This document shows positions 35,046 to 44,284 of a DNA stretch of 64,000 nt, piece by piece. The notes beneath the pieces were generated by a model that did not search any database, was not told the DNA's origin, and saw only the letters and a list, made by a program, of their open reading frames with translations. The stretch is taken from positions 87,240-151,239 of the forward strand of contig NZ_JBBEWR010000013.1 in NCBI RefSeq assembly GCF_037646345.1, read 5' to 3'. The translations under genes and the position numbers were made by a program. Each line of letters begins with the position of its first letter. Position 1 is the first letter of the stretch. This DNA is from Ascidiimonas aurantiaca (lineage in GTDB: Bacteria; Bacteroidota; Bacteroidia; Flavobacteriales; Flavobacteriaceae).

Positions 35046-35066
35046 GAATTTAATACCCTGATTTTA

Positions 35067-35594
35067 ATGAAAATGTTTGTGAACGGTTGGCACGTACTCT
35101 ACGTGAAGCCTCAGCATGAAAAGAGAATTGATGAACGTTTAAAAGAGCTCGGATTAGAATCCTTTCTGCCTTTAGTAACTACGATACGTCAATGGAGTGA
35201 CCGTAAAAAGAAAGTGATGAAGCCCCTTTTCCCAACTTATGTGTTTGTATATATTTCCTCGGTTAAGGATCTATACAAACCTTTAACGATTAATGGAGTA
35301 TTTCGTTATCTTCAGTTTACAGATGGCTATGCTCGGGTTACCCAGAAAGAAATGAATATTATCCGAAAACTTCTTAATTTGGAAGGTGCCTCAGATATTC
35401 AGGCCTTGCATAGCATGCCTTCTATTGGCCAAAAAATGCGAATAGATTTTGGGGCTCTCAGAGGATTGGAATGTGAAGTGATACGGGTAAATAACAAGAA
35501 CACCATTTCCGTAAGGATCGAAGCGATCAATCAAGTAATAATGGCTTCAGTACCAGGGGCTTATCTGCATCCTGTCACTGTAAAAGCCTCGTAA
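35067..35594 (+). CDS. UpxY/NusG-like transcription antiterminator
   Basis: A protein of about 175 residues with a NusG N-terminal domain (WHVLYVKPQHEKRIDERLKELG, then FLPLVTT and KPLFPTYVFVYI) and a C-terminal KOW-type barrel (IGQKMRIDFGALRGLECEVI). It belongs to the specialised NusG paralogues (UpxY, LoaP, RfaH type) that bind RNA polymerase at a leader and let it read through long operons. It is the first gene of the operon, 112 bp before the acyl ligase. Its placement suggests that it enables transcription of the ~29 kb or more of NRPS genes behind it. The ATG at 35067 (or 35073) is preferred; an in-frame GTG at 35013 adds a non-conserved stretch. Confidence 0.9.
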   Translation: MKMFVNGWHVLYVKPQHEKRIDERLKELGLESFLPLVTTIRQWSDRKKKVMKPLFPTYVFVYISSVKDLYKPLTINGVFRYLQFTDGYARVTQKEMNIIRKLLNLEGASDIQALHSMPSIGQKMRIDFGALRGLECEVIRVNNKNTISVRIEAINQVIMASVPGAYLHPVTVKAS

Positions 35595-35706
35595 AATTTA
35601 TAAACAGGATCTTTCAAAACATTCTGTTCAAATCAAGCTCACCATTATTTAAGAAAAAAAACATTTTAAGCGTGTTCGCATATGTTTCTTTTCTCAAAAA
35701 AGCTCA

Positions 35707-37710
35707 ATGAAAACCATAATAGAATCTCTTAAGGTTCATGCTGCGGAATCTCCGCTAAAGGCTGCTTTCCTGTTTCTGGAAAATGGAGAACATGTTAAAG
35801 AACAATGGTCTTACCAAACTCTTTTTGAGAAGGTAAAACAATTGGGTACACTACTCCGTAAAACAGGATCCCGGCATGAGAGAGCCTTATTGCTTTTTGA
35901 GGATGTTAAGCATTTTATTCCTGCATTTCTGGCATGCCAGTATGCAGATATAACTGCTGTTCCCGTATTTTTTAATAAGGGTAGCAGGCAAAGGACTAAA
36001 ATGCAACTATTGGCAAAAGATGCTAAAGCTTCTCTCATCCTTACATCTTCATCTGTTGAACCTGCTGTTCTAAAGATATTTGACGAGATCCTCATCAAAA
36101 ATGAGATCCATGTTTTATCTGTAGATAAAACATCTTCCTGGCCTCGTGACTATCCAGGGCCCTCCAGTTCCACTATTTCTATTTCCTCTCATTTAGCATT
36201 TATTCAATATACCTCAGGTTCAACCGGAACCCCTAAAGGAGTAGAGGTAAGCAAGGAAAACCTTATGCATAATCAGTTCCTTATCAGGAATGCCTTTGGC
36301 GTTACCCGGGAATCTGTTATACTTTCCTGGCTGCCGTTTCACCATGATATGGGGCTCATTGGTAATATTCTTCACTGCATATATTGTGGGTGCAGCTGCA
36401 TACTCATGTCTCCATTTCATTTCATGCAAAAGCCATCACGCTGGTTGAAAGCAATAGCACACTTTAAAGTTACGCATAGTGGAGGCCCTAATTTTGCTTA
36501 TGACCTTTGTGTTGACAAGACTACTATTTCAGAAGCCCGTCAACTGGATCTTTCCGGTTGGAAAGTTGCCTATAATGGTTCGGAACCAGTAAGAGAAGAG
36601 ACACTTCGTCGTTTTTCATCACATTTTGAGTCAGCAGGATTTGCAAAAGAAGCTTTTTATCCCTGTTATGGCCTGGCCGAAGCTACGTTACTGGTCTCAG
36701 GAGTTAAAGATCCTTTAGATAGACCCATAACGTATCAAAAGCAGGATGAGAGAAGTAAAAGTGGTGCTAAACTACTGGTAGGTTCCGGTAAAGTAGCAAA
36801 AGGCATGGAAGTCATTATAGTCTCCCCCGGAGAAAATAAGATTTGTAAGGAGCTACAAGAAGGTGAGATCTGTATTTACGGTGATAGCGTTACACGCGGT
36901 TACTGGGGAAAAGAGAATAACAAGGAATTTCTTACTGTAAATGGAAAACGCTATTTGCGAAGCGGGGACCTTGGTTTTTTTCATAAAGATCAACTGTTTG
37001 TAAGTGGCCGCATTAAGGAAATGCTTATTATCAGAGGCCGTAATTACTATCCGTACGATATTGAAGAGTCCATTTCAGTAAACTTACCTGAAATAGAGAC
37101 ACATGGTGTAGCTGTATTTAATACCGGTATAGACGATACAAAGTTTGTAATTGCTGCCGAACTAAAAAGAGGAGCTGTAAGAAACCGGGATCACCGGCAA
37201 ACCCTTACACATATTGAAAAACTGGTGTCTTCAGAATTTGGACTCATTCCGCATGATGTCATCCTAACCACACCGCTTAAAATACCCAGAACTACCAGCG
37301 GTAAGCTGCAGCGGGTAAAGTGCAAAATACTTTATGAAGAAGGGCAGTTGCCAAATATAGCCTCCAAACAAAAGTCTGATGATACAAAAGAAAGCTTTGT
37401 ACCAAATATTCAGAAGATACAGCCTGGTGCCAATCCCAAAGAGATCGAGGCATATATTATAAGCCTCATAGAATCTAAAACCAGGCAGCAACTTACCATT
37501 TCACCCGGATACGACCCCGAACTAACCGAGTTGGGCATAGATTCTGTAAGAGCTGTAGAACTTATTAATTATTTAAATAGCGATCTGGAGATGAATTTGG
37601 ATGCCAGTACACTTTTTGAGGCACATACCCTTGGTGGTTTTTCCAGGCTTCTCGAAAACATGCTTTGGTTAAAAAATAATCAGTCTTCTGAAAATGAAAT
37701 TATTATATAA
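35707..37710 (+). CDS. fatty acyl-AMP ligase with C-terminal acyl carrier domain
   Basis: A 667-residue starter enzyme that activates a fatty acid as acyl-AMP and loads it onto its own carrier domain, from which the first NRPS condensation domain takes it. The adenylating domain (1-560) has QYTSGSTGTPKGVEVSK, the FAAL-typical SWLPFHHDMGLIGNILH and HSGGPNFAYDLCV, YGLAEATLLVSG and SGKLQR near the end. The carrier domain (about 590-650) has the phosphopantetheine serine S613 in LGIDSVRAVEL. The C-terminus ends in an acidic/hydrophobic tail (SSENEIII) fit to dock onto the TubC-like domain of the next protein. Only 3 bp separate it from the first NRPS gene. Confidence 0.93.
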   Translation: MKTIIESLKVHAAESPLKAAFLFLENGEHVKEQWSYQTLFEKVKQLGTLLRKTGSRHERALLLFEDVKHFIPAFLACQYADITAVPVFFNKGSRQRTKMQLLAKDAKASLILTSSSVEPAVLKIFDEILIKNEIHVLSVDKTSSWPRDYPGPSSSTISISSHLAFIQYTSGSTGTPKGVEVSKENLMHNQFLIRNAFGVTRESVILSWLPFHHDMGLIGNILHCIYCGCSCILMSPFHFMQKPSRWLKAIAHFKVTHSGGPNFAYDLCVDKTTISEARQLDLSGWKVAYNGSEPVREETLRRFSSHFESAGFAKEAFYPCYGLAEATLLVSGVKDPLDRPITYQKQDERSKSGAKLLVGSGKVAKGMEVIIVSPGENKICKELQEGEICIYGDSVTRGYWGKENNKEFLTVNGKRYLRSGDLGFFHKDQLFVSGRIKEMLIIRGRNYYPYDIEESISVNLPEIETHGVAVFNTGIDDTKFVIAAELKRGAVRNRDHRQTLTHIEKLVSSEFGLIPHDVILTTPLKIPRTTSGKLQRVKCKILYEEGQLPNIASKQKSDDTKESFVPNIQKIQPGANPKEIEAYIISLIESKTRQQLTISPGYDPELTELGIDSVRAVELINYLNSDLEMNLDASTLFEAHTLGGFSRLLENMLWLKNNQSSENEIII

Positions 37711-37713
37711 TAC

Positions 37714-40700
37714 ATGATCTGGTTAATAGAAGCTTTAAAGAAATACAATGTTATACCCAAATTTGAGAATGGGCAGCTAAAACTTGTGGGAGCCGTAGAA
37801 GAGTTACCCTCAGAACTTATTGGCAGAGTACGAGAAAAAAAAGAAGAACTCATAGCCTTTCTGAATAGCACACTTTCTCAGGGGCCAACTATAGAGCCCG
37901 TTACACATTCGGGACCTTTTAAGGCTACGAATGGACAAAAACGGCTCTGGGTTTTGTCTCAATTTGAAGGTGCTTCTGCGGTTTACACCATAAGTTCGGC
38001 TTTCCACATAACCGGGACCTTGCAACTGGAAAAACTTAAGGAAGCTTTTGCACTTTGTGTACAGAGACATGAATCTTTACGTACCGTTTTCAAAGAAAAA
38101 GACACGCATCTTTACCAGGAGATAAAAGAAGACATGCCTCTTGATTTTAAAGTAATTGAAGTAGATTCAGAAGAAAAAGATATCCATTTATTTCTGGAAC
38201 AATGTGCTAAAAAAGCAGTACAATGGTTTTTTGACCTTGAGAACGGTCCGCTTTTAAGAATACGACTTTATCGTGTTAATGCTACCTCTCACACTTTAGT
38301 ACTCGGAATGCATCACCTTATTAGTGACGGGGCATCGGTACAGATCCTTATGCAAGATACTTTTAGGTATTATAACATACACTTTAATTCTAAAAATGAT
38401 CAGATTACCCCTTTGCAAGTGCAGTTTAAGGAGTACTCGGCGTGGAATGATAAACAACTGTCTCAAAAAGGCGACAAAGATTTTGAAGAGTTCTGGAAGA
38501 ATGAATTTACACCAATACCAGAACCGTTGTCCATGCCTACGGATTTTAAACGTCCCGATATTAAAACATTTAAAGGCTATCGATCAAGGTTTTATCTCGA
38601 TTTGGGTCTTCTTGATCGTATTCAAAAGCTATGCAACCAACATAAAACAACATCTTTTAATTTTTTCAGAGCCACCTTACAACTTTTGCTTAACAGATAT
38701 TCAGGACAGGACGATATAGTTGTGGGTACGCCGGTGGCCAACCGTAACCATTACGCATGGCAAAACCTTATAGGTTTGTTTGTCAATACCCTTGCCTTGC
38801 GCATGAAAACCAATTGGGAAACCTCATTTTCCGGATTTCTGGCAACCATTACAGAGCATTCTCGACAAGCTTTCAAATATGAGAACTACCCTTTTGATCG
38901 CCTGGTAGAAAAACTGCCTTTAGAAAGCAATGTATCTCGTAATCCTTTATTTGATTGTATGTTAGTGGTTCAGTCTATGAACTGGGAAACTGCTGGTTTG
39001 CCCCATGATTTGAATATTGATTATCTGGATGCCTGGTTATATAAGGATCAATCATATTCTCACTGGGAAAGTCCTTCAAAGTTTGACCTTACATTTAATA
39101 TAGACCGTGAACGTGAGCATCGCTGGTTTATTGAAGTAGAATATAATACAGCACTTTTTAAAGAGACTACCATTAAGCAGTTGTTTACGGCATATCTGTT
39201 TGTTATAGAGCAGGCTCTTGAGCAACCAGAAAGGCCCTTGAAACATTTTGCCATTACCACACCATCGCAAAAAGAGCAAATACTGCAAAACTTTAATAAA
39301 CCCATTAAAGAGATCGATGAAAAAAGTATTTGGACACTTCTGCAACCATCCTTTATACAAAACCGTACCAAAACAGCAGTATTGTGTAAAAACCGGATGC
39401 TCACCTACCAAAACCTTTATGACCTCTCATGCATATTAGCCCATAATTTAAACAAAGAAATATTTACTTCAGATGTTTTCATCGGGCTGTTATTGGGCCG
39501 TTCCGAAGTAATGCTAACAAGTATTTTAGGAATTATAAAAACCGGAAAAGCCTATGTACCTATAGATACCGGTTACCCAAAGTCGCGCATTGCCTATATA
39601 ATAGAAGATGCAGAGCCCGCCTGTCTGATTACCGATAACCATAACTGTCATTTGGTGCCGGACAGTTATAAGGGGAAAGTACTTTTAATAGAAGAATTGA
39701 TACAATTGCCTTCGGATAAATTGTGTTATGGTACCGATGAAAAAGATCTTCAGGAAGCTTCTGCTTATCTTATATATACATCCGGATCTACAGGAAAACC
39801 CAAAGGTGTGAATATTTGCCATAGAAATGTGATCGCATTTTTAAAGTGGGCAGATACGGAGTTTGCAGAAACCCCGTACCAAATTTTATATGCTACCACA
39901 TCGTATTGTTTTGACCTCTCTGTATTTGAGTTATTACTCCCACTGGTTCAGGGAAAAACAGTACGCATACTGGATTCTGCCATGCAGATACCGGATTTTC
40001 TGGATACAGATATTGACGTTATGATCAATACAGTACCTTCAGTAGTGAGAAATCTTACAGGAGATGCTATCTCCTGGCAGCCCGTAAGGGCACTTAACAT
40101 GGCAGGAGAGCAATTACCTTTATCCCTGGCAGAACAATTGGATACGCACTCTATTGAAATTCGTAATCTGTACGGACCTTCTGAAGATACCACCTACAGT
40201 ACCATGTATAGGTTGGAAGGAGAGTATCCTGGCGATATCCCCATCGGGAAACCAGTATCTGATACGCAATTGTACATAATAGACAAACATCAAAATTTGC
40301 TGCCACCCGGTGTTCCGGGAGAGATCTGCCTTTCGGGACAATCAGTTGCCAAAGGATATGTGAACCACACAGCATTAACTCAAGAAAAGTTTGTAGAAAA
40401 TCCTTTCCTCGAGAAAAAAATCATGTACAAAACAGGTGATGTGGGGTACTGGCTGCCAGACGGCAATGTAATGTTTAAAGGGCGTAACGATAATCAGTCT
40501 AAAGTACGTGGCTACCGTATAGAACCTGGTGAAATTCAATATGCACTTGAAAAGCATACCACCATAGACCAGGCATTTGTGCGAATAGCTAAAATTGGTG
40601 AAGACCATCGAATACTGGCATATGTGGTTGGAAAAGAAGCTGTTGTGAAAACCGAGATGGAATCTTATCTAAAAACAAAACTGCCCGCGTACATGATCCC

Positions 40701-43700
40701 GGATTATTGGATTGAAATGGAGCGTATGCCTCTTAATAACAATGGAAAGATTGATGTAAAACAACTTCCTTTACCGGCATCACAAAAGAACAATAAACAA
40801 GAGTACATAGCTCCCTTAAATGAAGTACAGCAAATTCTTCAGGAACTTTGGCAGGAAATATTCAGAAAAGAAACCATTGGGATCACAGATAACTTTTTTG
40901 AATTGGGCGGGCATAGTCTTAACGTGCTAAAACTAAGATCGCTTATAGAAAGCAGGTTTCAAAAAAATGTTCTTTTTCATGAACTATTTAGGTATCCAAC
41001 TATAGAAACACAGGAATTACTGCTTCAGAAAACACCCGTAGCCTCCAAAATGGGGATACCTCGTGCAGAAGAAAGGCCATTTTACCCGGTATCATTTTCA
41101 CAGGAGAGCCTCTGGGCTTTAAAAGATTTTAAAGAAGCTTCACTGGCTTATCATATGCATGCGGTTTTTGAAGTATCCGGATCACTCGATACAGAGATAC
41201 TGGAAAGAGCTTTTTTAGAACTTATCAAACAACATGAGATCCTTCGTACTGTTTTTCCGGAAAAAGAGGGGAAGCCGGTGCAGGTAGTTATTCCTGCTAA
41301 AGATACTGTGTTCACAGTGAACCACGTGTTCTTAACCGAAGCCACTACCGTTGAGAGTATGTTAGCACGTGTAATGAGGGAGCAGTCAGTACCCTTTGAC
41401 CTGGAAAAAGGACCGCTTTTGCGCTGTTTTGTTTTATCAAGCAGAGAAAAACAACTGATATCAGTGAATTTTCATCATATCATATGTGATGGTTGGTCTG
41501 TTGAGTTACTTTTTAAAGAACTTTCCGAACGGTATTCACAAATACTTACCGGTGTACAGAAAGAGGTAAAGAAAGAGAACATACAATACAAAGACTTTAC
41601 AGTCTGGCAGCAAAGCTTATTGGAAAACAAAAAAGAAACCGATACACATCTGTTATTCTGGAAAACGGTTTTTGATACCGGGATACCTGTACTGGAAATG
41701 CCAACAGATTACAATCGTCCTCCGGTAAAAACATATCGTGGGAAAAAATACAGCATATCACTTCCCGGGTCATTATCACGTGCGGTACACAATATGGCAT
41801 CTGGGTATAAAGTAAGCAAATTCAGTATTCTTACCAGTGCCGTATATCTCCTTTTGCACAGATATTCCGGGCATAGTGACCTTATAGTAGGCACTCCCGT
41901 AGCGGGTAGGGAAGCAAAAGCACTGCAGCAAATACCGGGCTTTTTTGTAAACACGGTACCTCTCAGAGTTCAATTAGACACAAAAGCTTCTTTCGAAGCA
42001 TTTGCTATGCTTGTAAACCGTTCGGTACAGGAAGTATTGCCTCATCAAATGTTCCCGTTTGAAAAACTAATAGAGCAAATAAACCCTGAAAGAGATACTT
42101 CCAGATCACCCTTGTTTGATATCATGGTTGTTTACCAGAATTTTGAAGGCCTGCTAAGTGATGAGGTACGAAACTTTTCTGAAGAAGTTCAAATGAAACG
42201 TCTGGATACGGATGAGGGAACCGCCAAATACGATCTTACTTTTCTTTTTGAAGAAAAGAAAGAAGAAATGGTATTTTCACTGGAATACAATACTAATTTG
42301 TACAGGGAAGATACTATTCACAGAATGGTAACACATTTTCTCAAGTTACTGGAAAACGGCGTTGAATTACCCAATCGGCAAATGCGTGATATCCCAATGA
42401 TATCACCTGAAGAAATTCAGTTTTTAAAACAGTGTTCAGATCATACGAAAACAGGCTATGACAAAGAGGCAACCATTGTAAGTATGTTTGCTGCTGCTGT
42501 TAAAAAATATCCGGATGCCGTGGCATTAGAATCAGAGGGCACTTCTTTGACCTATAAGGAGCTGGATGTTAGAAGTAGTGCAATAGCCCATACGTTGCTA
42601 ACAGAATATAAAGTTCAGGAGGAAGACCTTGTTATTCTCCATACTGATAGAAGTGAATGGATGCTGATCAGTATCCTGGCGGTTCTCAAGGCTGGTGCTG
42701 CCTATGTGCCCATTGACCCTGATTATCCGGCAGATCGTATTAATTATATAATAAATGACAGTGGGAGCAGACTTTTATTGTACAACATACCTCCCAGCAA
42801 AGAACTTATAGAAAATCAGAATGAAGTCGTGTTTGTAAATATGACTTCTATACAAAAAGGCCCTGAAACCATACCTGTACAATGCCGTGCGAAACAACTG
42901 GCTTATGTAATATATACTTCAGGAACCACCGGTAATCCTAAAGGTGTGTTGGTAGAACATGAAAATGTGACCAGATTGATAGCAAACGAAGAAAATCTTT
43001 TTGATTTTAATGCATCTGACCGTTGGACACTTTTTCACTCATATTGTTTTGATTTTTCTGTTTGGGAAATGTACGGAGCCCTGCTTAACGGAGGCACCCT
43101 GGTAATGGTTCCGGCCACTACGGCTCGCAACAGCATGGCATTCTATGATTTTCTGGAAGAGAAAAAAATAACTGTGCTCAATCAAACCCCAACTGCTTTC
43201 AGGAGTTTGTTACAACACAATCATACAAAACTGAAGGCTCAGAACCTTCAAATACGGTATTTGATCTTTGGAGGAGAGGCCCTTATGCCACAATTACTCA
43301 AAGACTGGGCAAAGGCTTATCCTGCCTGTAAAAACATAAACATGTACGGGATCACTGAAACTACGGTACATGTTACTTACAAAGAGATTACACAAAAAGA
43401 AATAGATGCCGGTAAAAGCAATATAGGCCGCCCCATACCCACACTTAGTTGTTATGTGCTGGATGCAGAACAAAAGCAGGTGCCCGTAGGTGTTGTGGGA
43501 GAACTGTATGTAGGCGGTGCAGGAGTTGCGAGAGGATATCACAACCGGCCGTTGCTAAATAAAGAGCGCTTTGTAACTCTTGAAAAACCCGAAGGCAGAT
43601 TTTACCGCTCAGGAGACTTTGCCAGAATACTGCCTAATGGAGACCTGGAATATATAGGGAGAAAAGATGAACAGGTAAAAATAAGGGGCCATCGTATTGA

Positions 43701-44283
43701 AATAGCTGAAATTGAAACAGCGCTACGCCTACAGAACGGAGTTAAAGATACTGTGGTGATCCCTGTTCAAAACGAAGAAAGAGAGACAGAACTGAGTGCT
43801 TACATCATTTTTTCAGATACAGCATCAAAAAATATCTCTGCGCTTAGAAATGATCTGTACACCCGGCTTCCTTCTTATATGGTACCTGCATTTCTGATCG
43901 CTCTGGAAGAACTGCCTGTAAATCATAATGGAAAACTCGATAAAAAAGCACTTCCTGAACCGTGGAGCGTTTTGGAAAAGGAAAAGGAAATAGTTCCGGC
44001 CCGGGATGAGACTGACGAGAAACTTATTGCCATTTGGGAAGAAGTGTTACAAAAACACCCCATAGGCATACAGGATAACTTTTTTGATCTGGGAGGGCAT
44101 AGCCTCAAAGCAACCCGTATAGTGTCACGTATTCATGAGAACTTTGAAATAAAAATTGATCTGGGTGATTTTTTTGAAGAGCCTACCGTTGCCCATCTGT
44201 CTGAGTATATTAAAAACAGAAAATGGCTTGATAATAGTGATCCCACTCCCATAGAAGGAGAAGAAGAAGAAATTATTTTTTAA
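37714..44283 (+). CDS. NRPS, modules 1 and 2 (docking-C-A-PCP-C-A-PCP)
   Basis: A 2189-residue synthetase. It has a TubC-type docking domain (1-55). C1 (HHLISDG, H200-H201) probably accepts the acyl starter. A1 is at ~541-1010 and PCP1 has S1068 in LGGHSL. C2 (HHIICDG, H1254-H1255), A2 (~1591-2070) and PCP2 (S2130) follow. Specificity residues read by eye are D-L-F-N-N-A-L-T-Y for A1 and D-F-W-N-I-G-M-V-H for A2. The A2 code is the classical threonine code. The A1 code resembles ones I remember for Gly/Ala in cyanobacterial synthetases. No epimerase or methyltransferase domain is seen. The C-terminus ends EGEEEEIIF, a likely docking tail. The next gene starts 1 bp after the stop. Confidence 0.93.
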   Translation: MIWLIEALKKYNVIPKFENGQLKLVGAVEELPSELIGRVREKKEELIAFLNSTLSQGPTIEPVTHSGPFKATNGQKRLWVLSQFEGASAVYTISSAFHITGTLQLEKLKEAFALCVQRHESLRTVFKEKDTHLYQEIKEDMPLDFKVIEVDSEEKDIHLFLEQCAKKAVQWFFDLENGPLLRIRLYRVNATSHTLVLGMHHLISDGASVQILMQDTFRYYNIHFNSKNDQITPLQVQFKEYSAWNDKQLSQKGDKDFEEFWKNEFTPIPEPLSMPTDFKRPDIKTFKGYRSRFYLDLGLLDRIQKLCNQHKTTSFNFFRATLQLLLNRYSGQDDIVVGTPVANRNHYAWQNLIGLFVNTLALRMKTNWETSFSGFLATITEHSRQAFKYENYPFDRLVEKLPLESNVSRNPLFDCMLVVQSMNWETAGLPHDLNIDYLDAWLYKDQSYSHWESPSKFDLTFNIDREREHRWFIEVEYNTALFKETTIKQLFTAYLFVIEQALEQPERPLKHFAITTPSQKEQILQNFNKPIKEIDEKSIWTLLQPSFIQNRTKTAVLCKNRMLTYQNLYDLSCILAHNLNKEIFTSDVFIGLLLGRSEVMLTSILGIIKTGKAYVPIDTGYPKSRIAYIIEDAEPACLITDNHNCHLVPDSYKGKVLLIEELIQLPSDKLCYGTDEKDLQEASAYLIYTSGSTGKPKGVNICHRNVIAFLKWADTEFAETPYQILYATTSYCFDLSVFELLLPLVQGKTVRILDSAMQIPDFLDTDIDVMINTVPSVVRNLTGDAISWQPVRALNMAGEQLPLSLAEQLDTHSIEIRNLYGPSEDTTYSTMYRLEGEYPGDIPIGKPVSDTQLYIIDKHQNLLPPGVPGEICLSGQSVAKGYVNHTALTQEKFVENPFLEKKIMYKTGDVGYWLPDGNVMFKGRNDNQSKVRGYRIEPGEIQYALEKHTTIDQAFVRIAKIGEDHRILAYVVGKEAVVKTEMESYLKTKLPAYMIPDYWIEMERMPLNNNGKIDVKQLPLPASQKNNKQEYIAPLNEVQQILQELWQEIFRKETIGITDNFFELGGHSLNVLKLRSLIESRFQKNVLFHELFRYPTIETQELLLQKTPVASKMGIPRAEERPFYPVSFSQESLWALKDFKEASLAYHMHAVFEVSGSLDTEILERAFLELIKQHEILRTVFPEKEGKPVQVVIPAKDTVFTVNHVFLTEATTVESMLARVMREQSVPFDLEKGPLLRCFVLSSREKQLISVNFHHIICDGWSVELLFKELSERYSQILTGVQKEVKKENIQYKDFTVWQQSLLENKKETDTHLLFWKTVFDTGIPVLEMPTDYNRPPVKTYRGKKYSISLPGSLSRAVHNMASGYKVSKFSILTSAVYLLLHRYSGHSDLIVGTPVAGREAKALQQIPGFFVNTVPLRVQLDTKASFEAFAMLVNRSVQEVLPHQMFPFEKLIEQINPERDTSRSPLFDIMVVYQNFEGLLSDEVRNFSEEVQMKRLDTDEGTAKYDLTFLFEEKKEEMVFSLEYNTNLYREDTIHRMVTHFLKLLENGVELPNRQMRDIPMISPEEIQFLKQCSDHTKTGYDKEATIVSMFAAAVKKYPDAVALESEGTSLTYKELDVRSSAIAHTLLTEYKVQEEDLVILHTDRSEWMLISILAVLKAGAAYVPIDPDYPADRINYIINDSGSRLLLYNIPPSKELIENQNEVVFVNMTSIQKGPETIPVQCRAKQLAYVIYTSGTTGNPKGVLVEHENVTRLIANEENLFDFNASDRWTLFHSYCFDFSVWEMYGALLNGGTLVMVPATTARNSMAFYDFLEEKKITVLNQTPTAFRSLLQHNHTKLKAQNLQIRYLIFGGEALMPQLLKDWAKAYPACKNINMYGITETTVHVTYKEITQKEIDAGKSNIGRPIPTLSCYVLDAEQKQVPVGVVGELYVGGAGVARGYHNRPLLNKERFVTLEKPEGRFYRSGDFARILPNGDLEYIGRKDEQVKIRGHRIEIAEIETALRLQNGVKDTVVIPVQNEERETELSAYIIFSDTASKNISALRNDLYTRLPSYMVPAFLIALEELPVNHNGKLDKKALPEPWSVLEKEKEIVPARDETDEKLIAIWEEVLQKHPIGIQDNFFDLGGHSLKATRIVSRIHENFEIKIDLGDFFEEPTVAHLSEYIKNRKWLDNSDPTPIEGEEEEIIF

Positions 44284-44284
44284 C

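Larger units (their letters stand above)
33145..35066. other. A/T-rich gene-poor region upstream of the NRPS operon
   Basis: About 1.9 kb with no recognisable gene. Two overlapping frames are open (33685-33960 plus; 33730-34170 minus), but neither has a recognisable fold, and both have the lopsided Ile/Lys/Phe/Tyr content of translated A/T-rich DNA. The region contains one strong GC-rich hairpin (34156-34205). The final part (about 34990-35045) has a leader-like inverted repeat just before the antiterminator gene. It probably holds the promoter and a long leader of the NRPS operon. I could not locate a convincing promoter. Confidence 0.5.
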
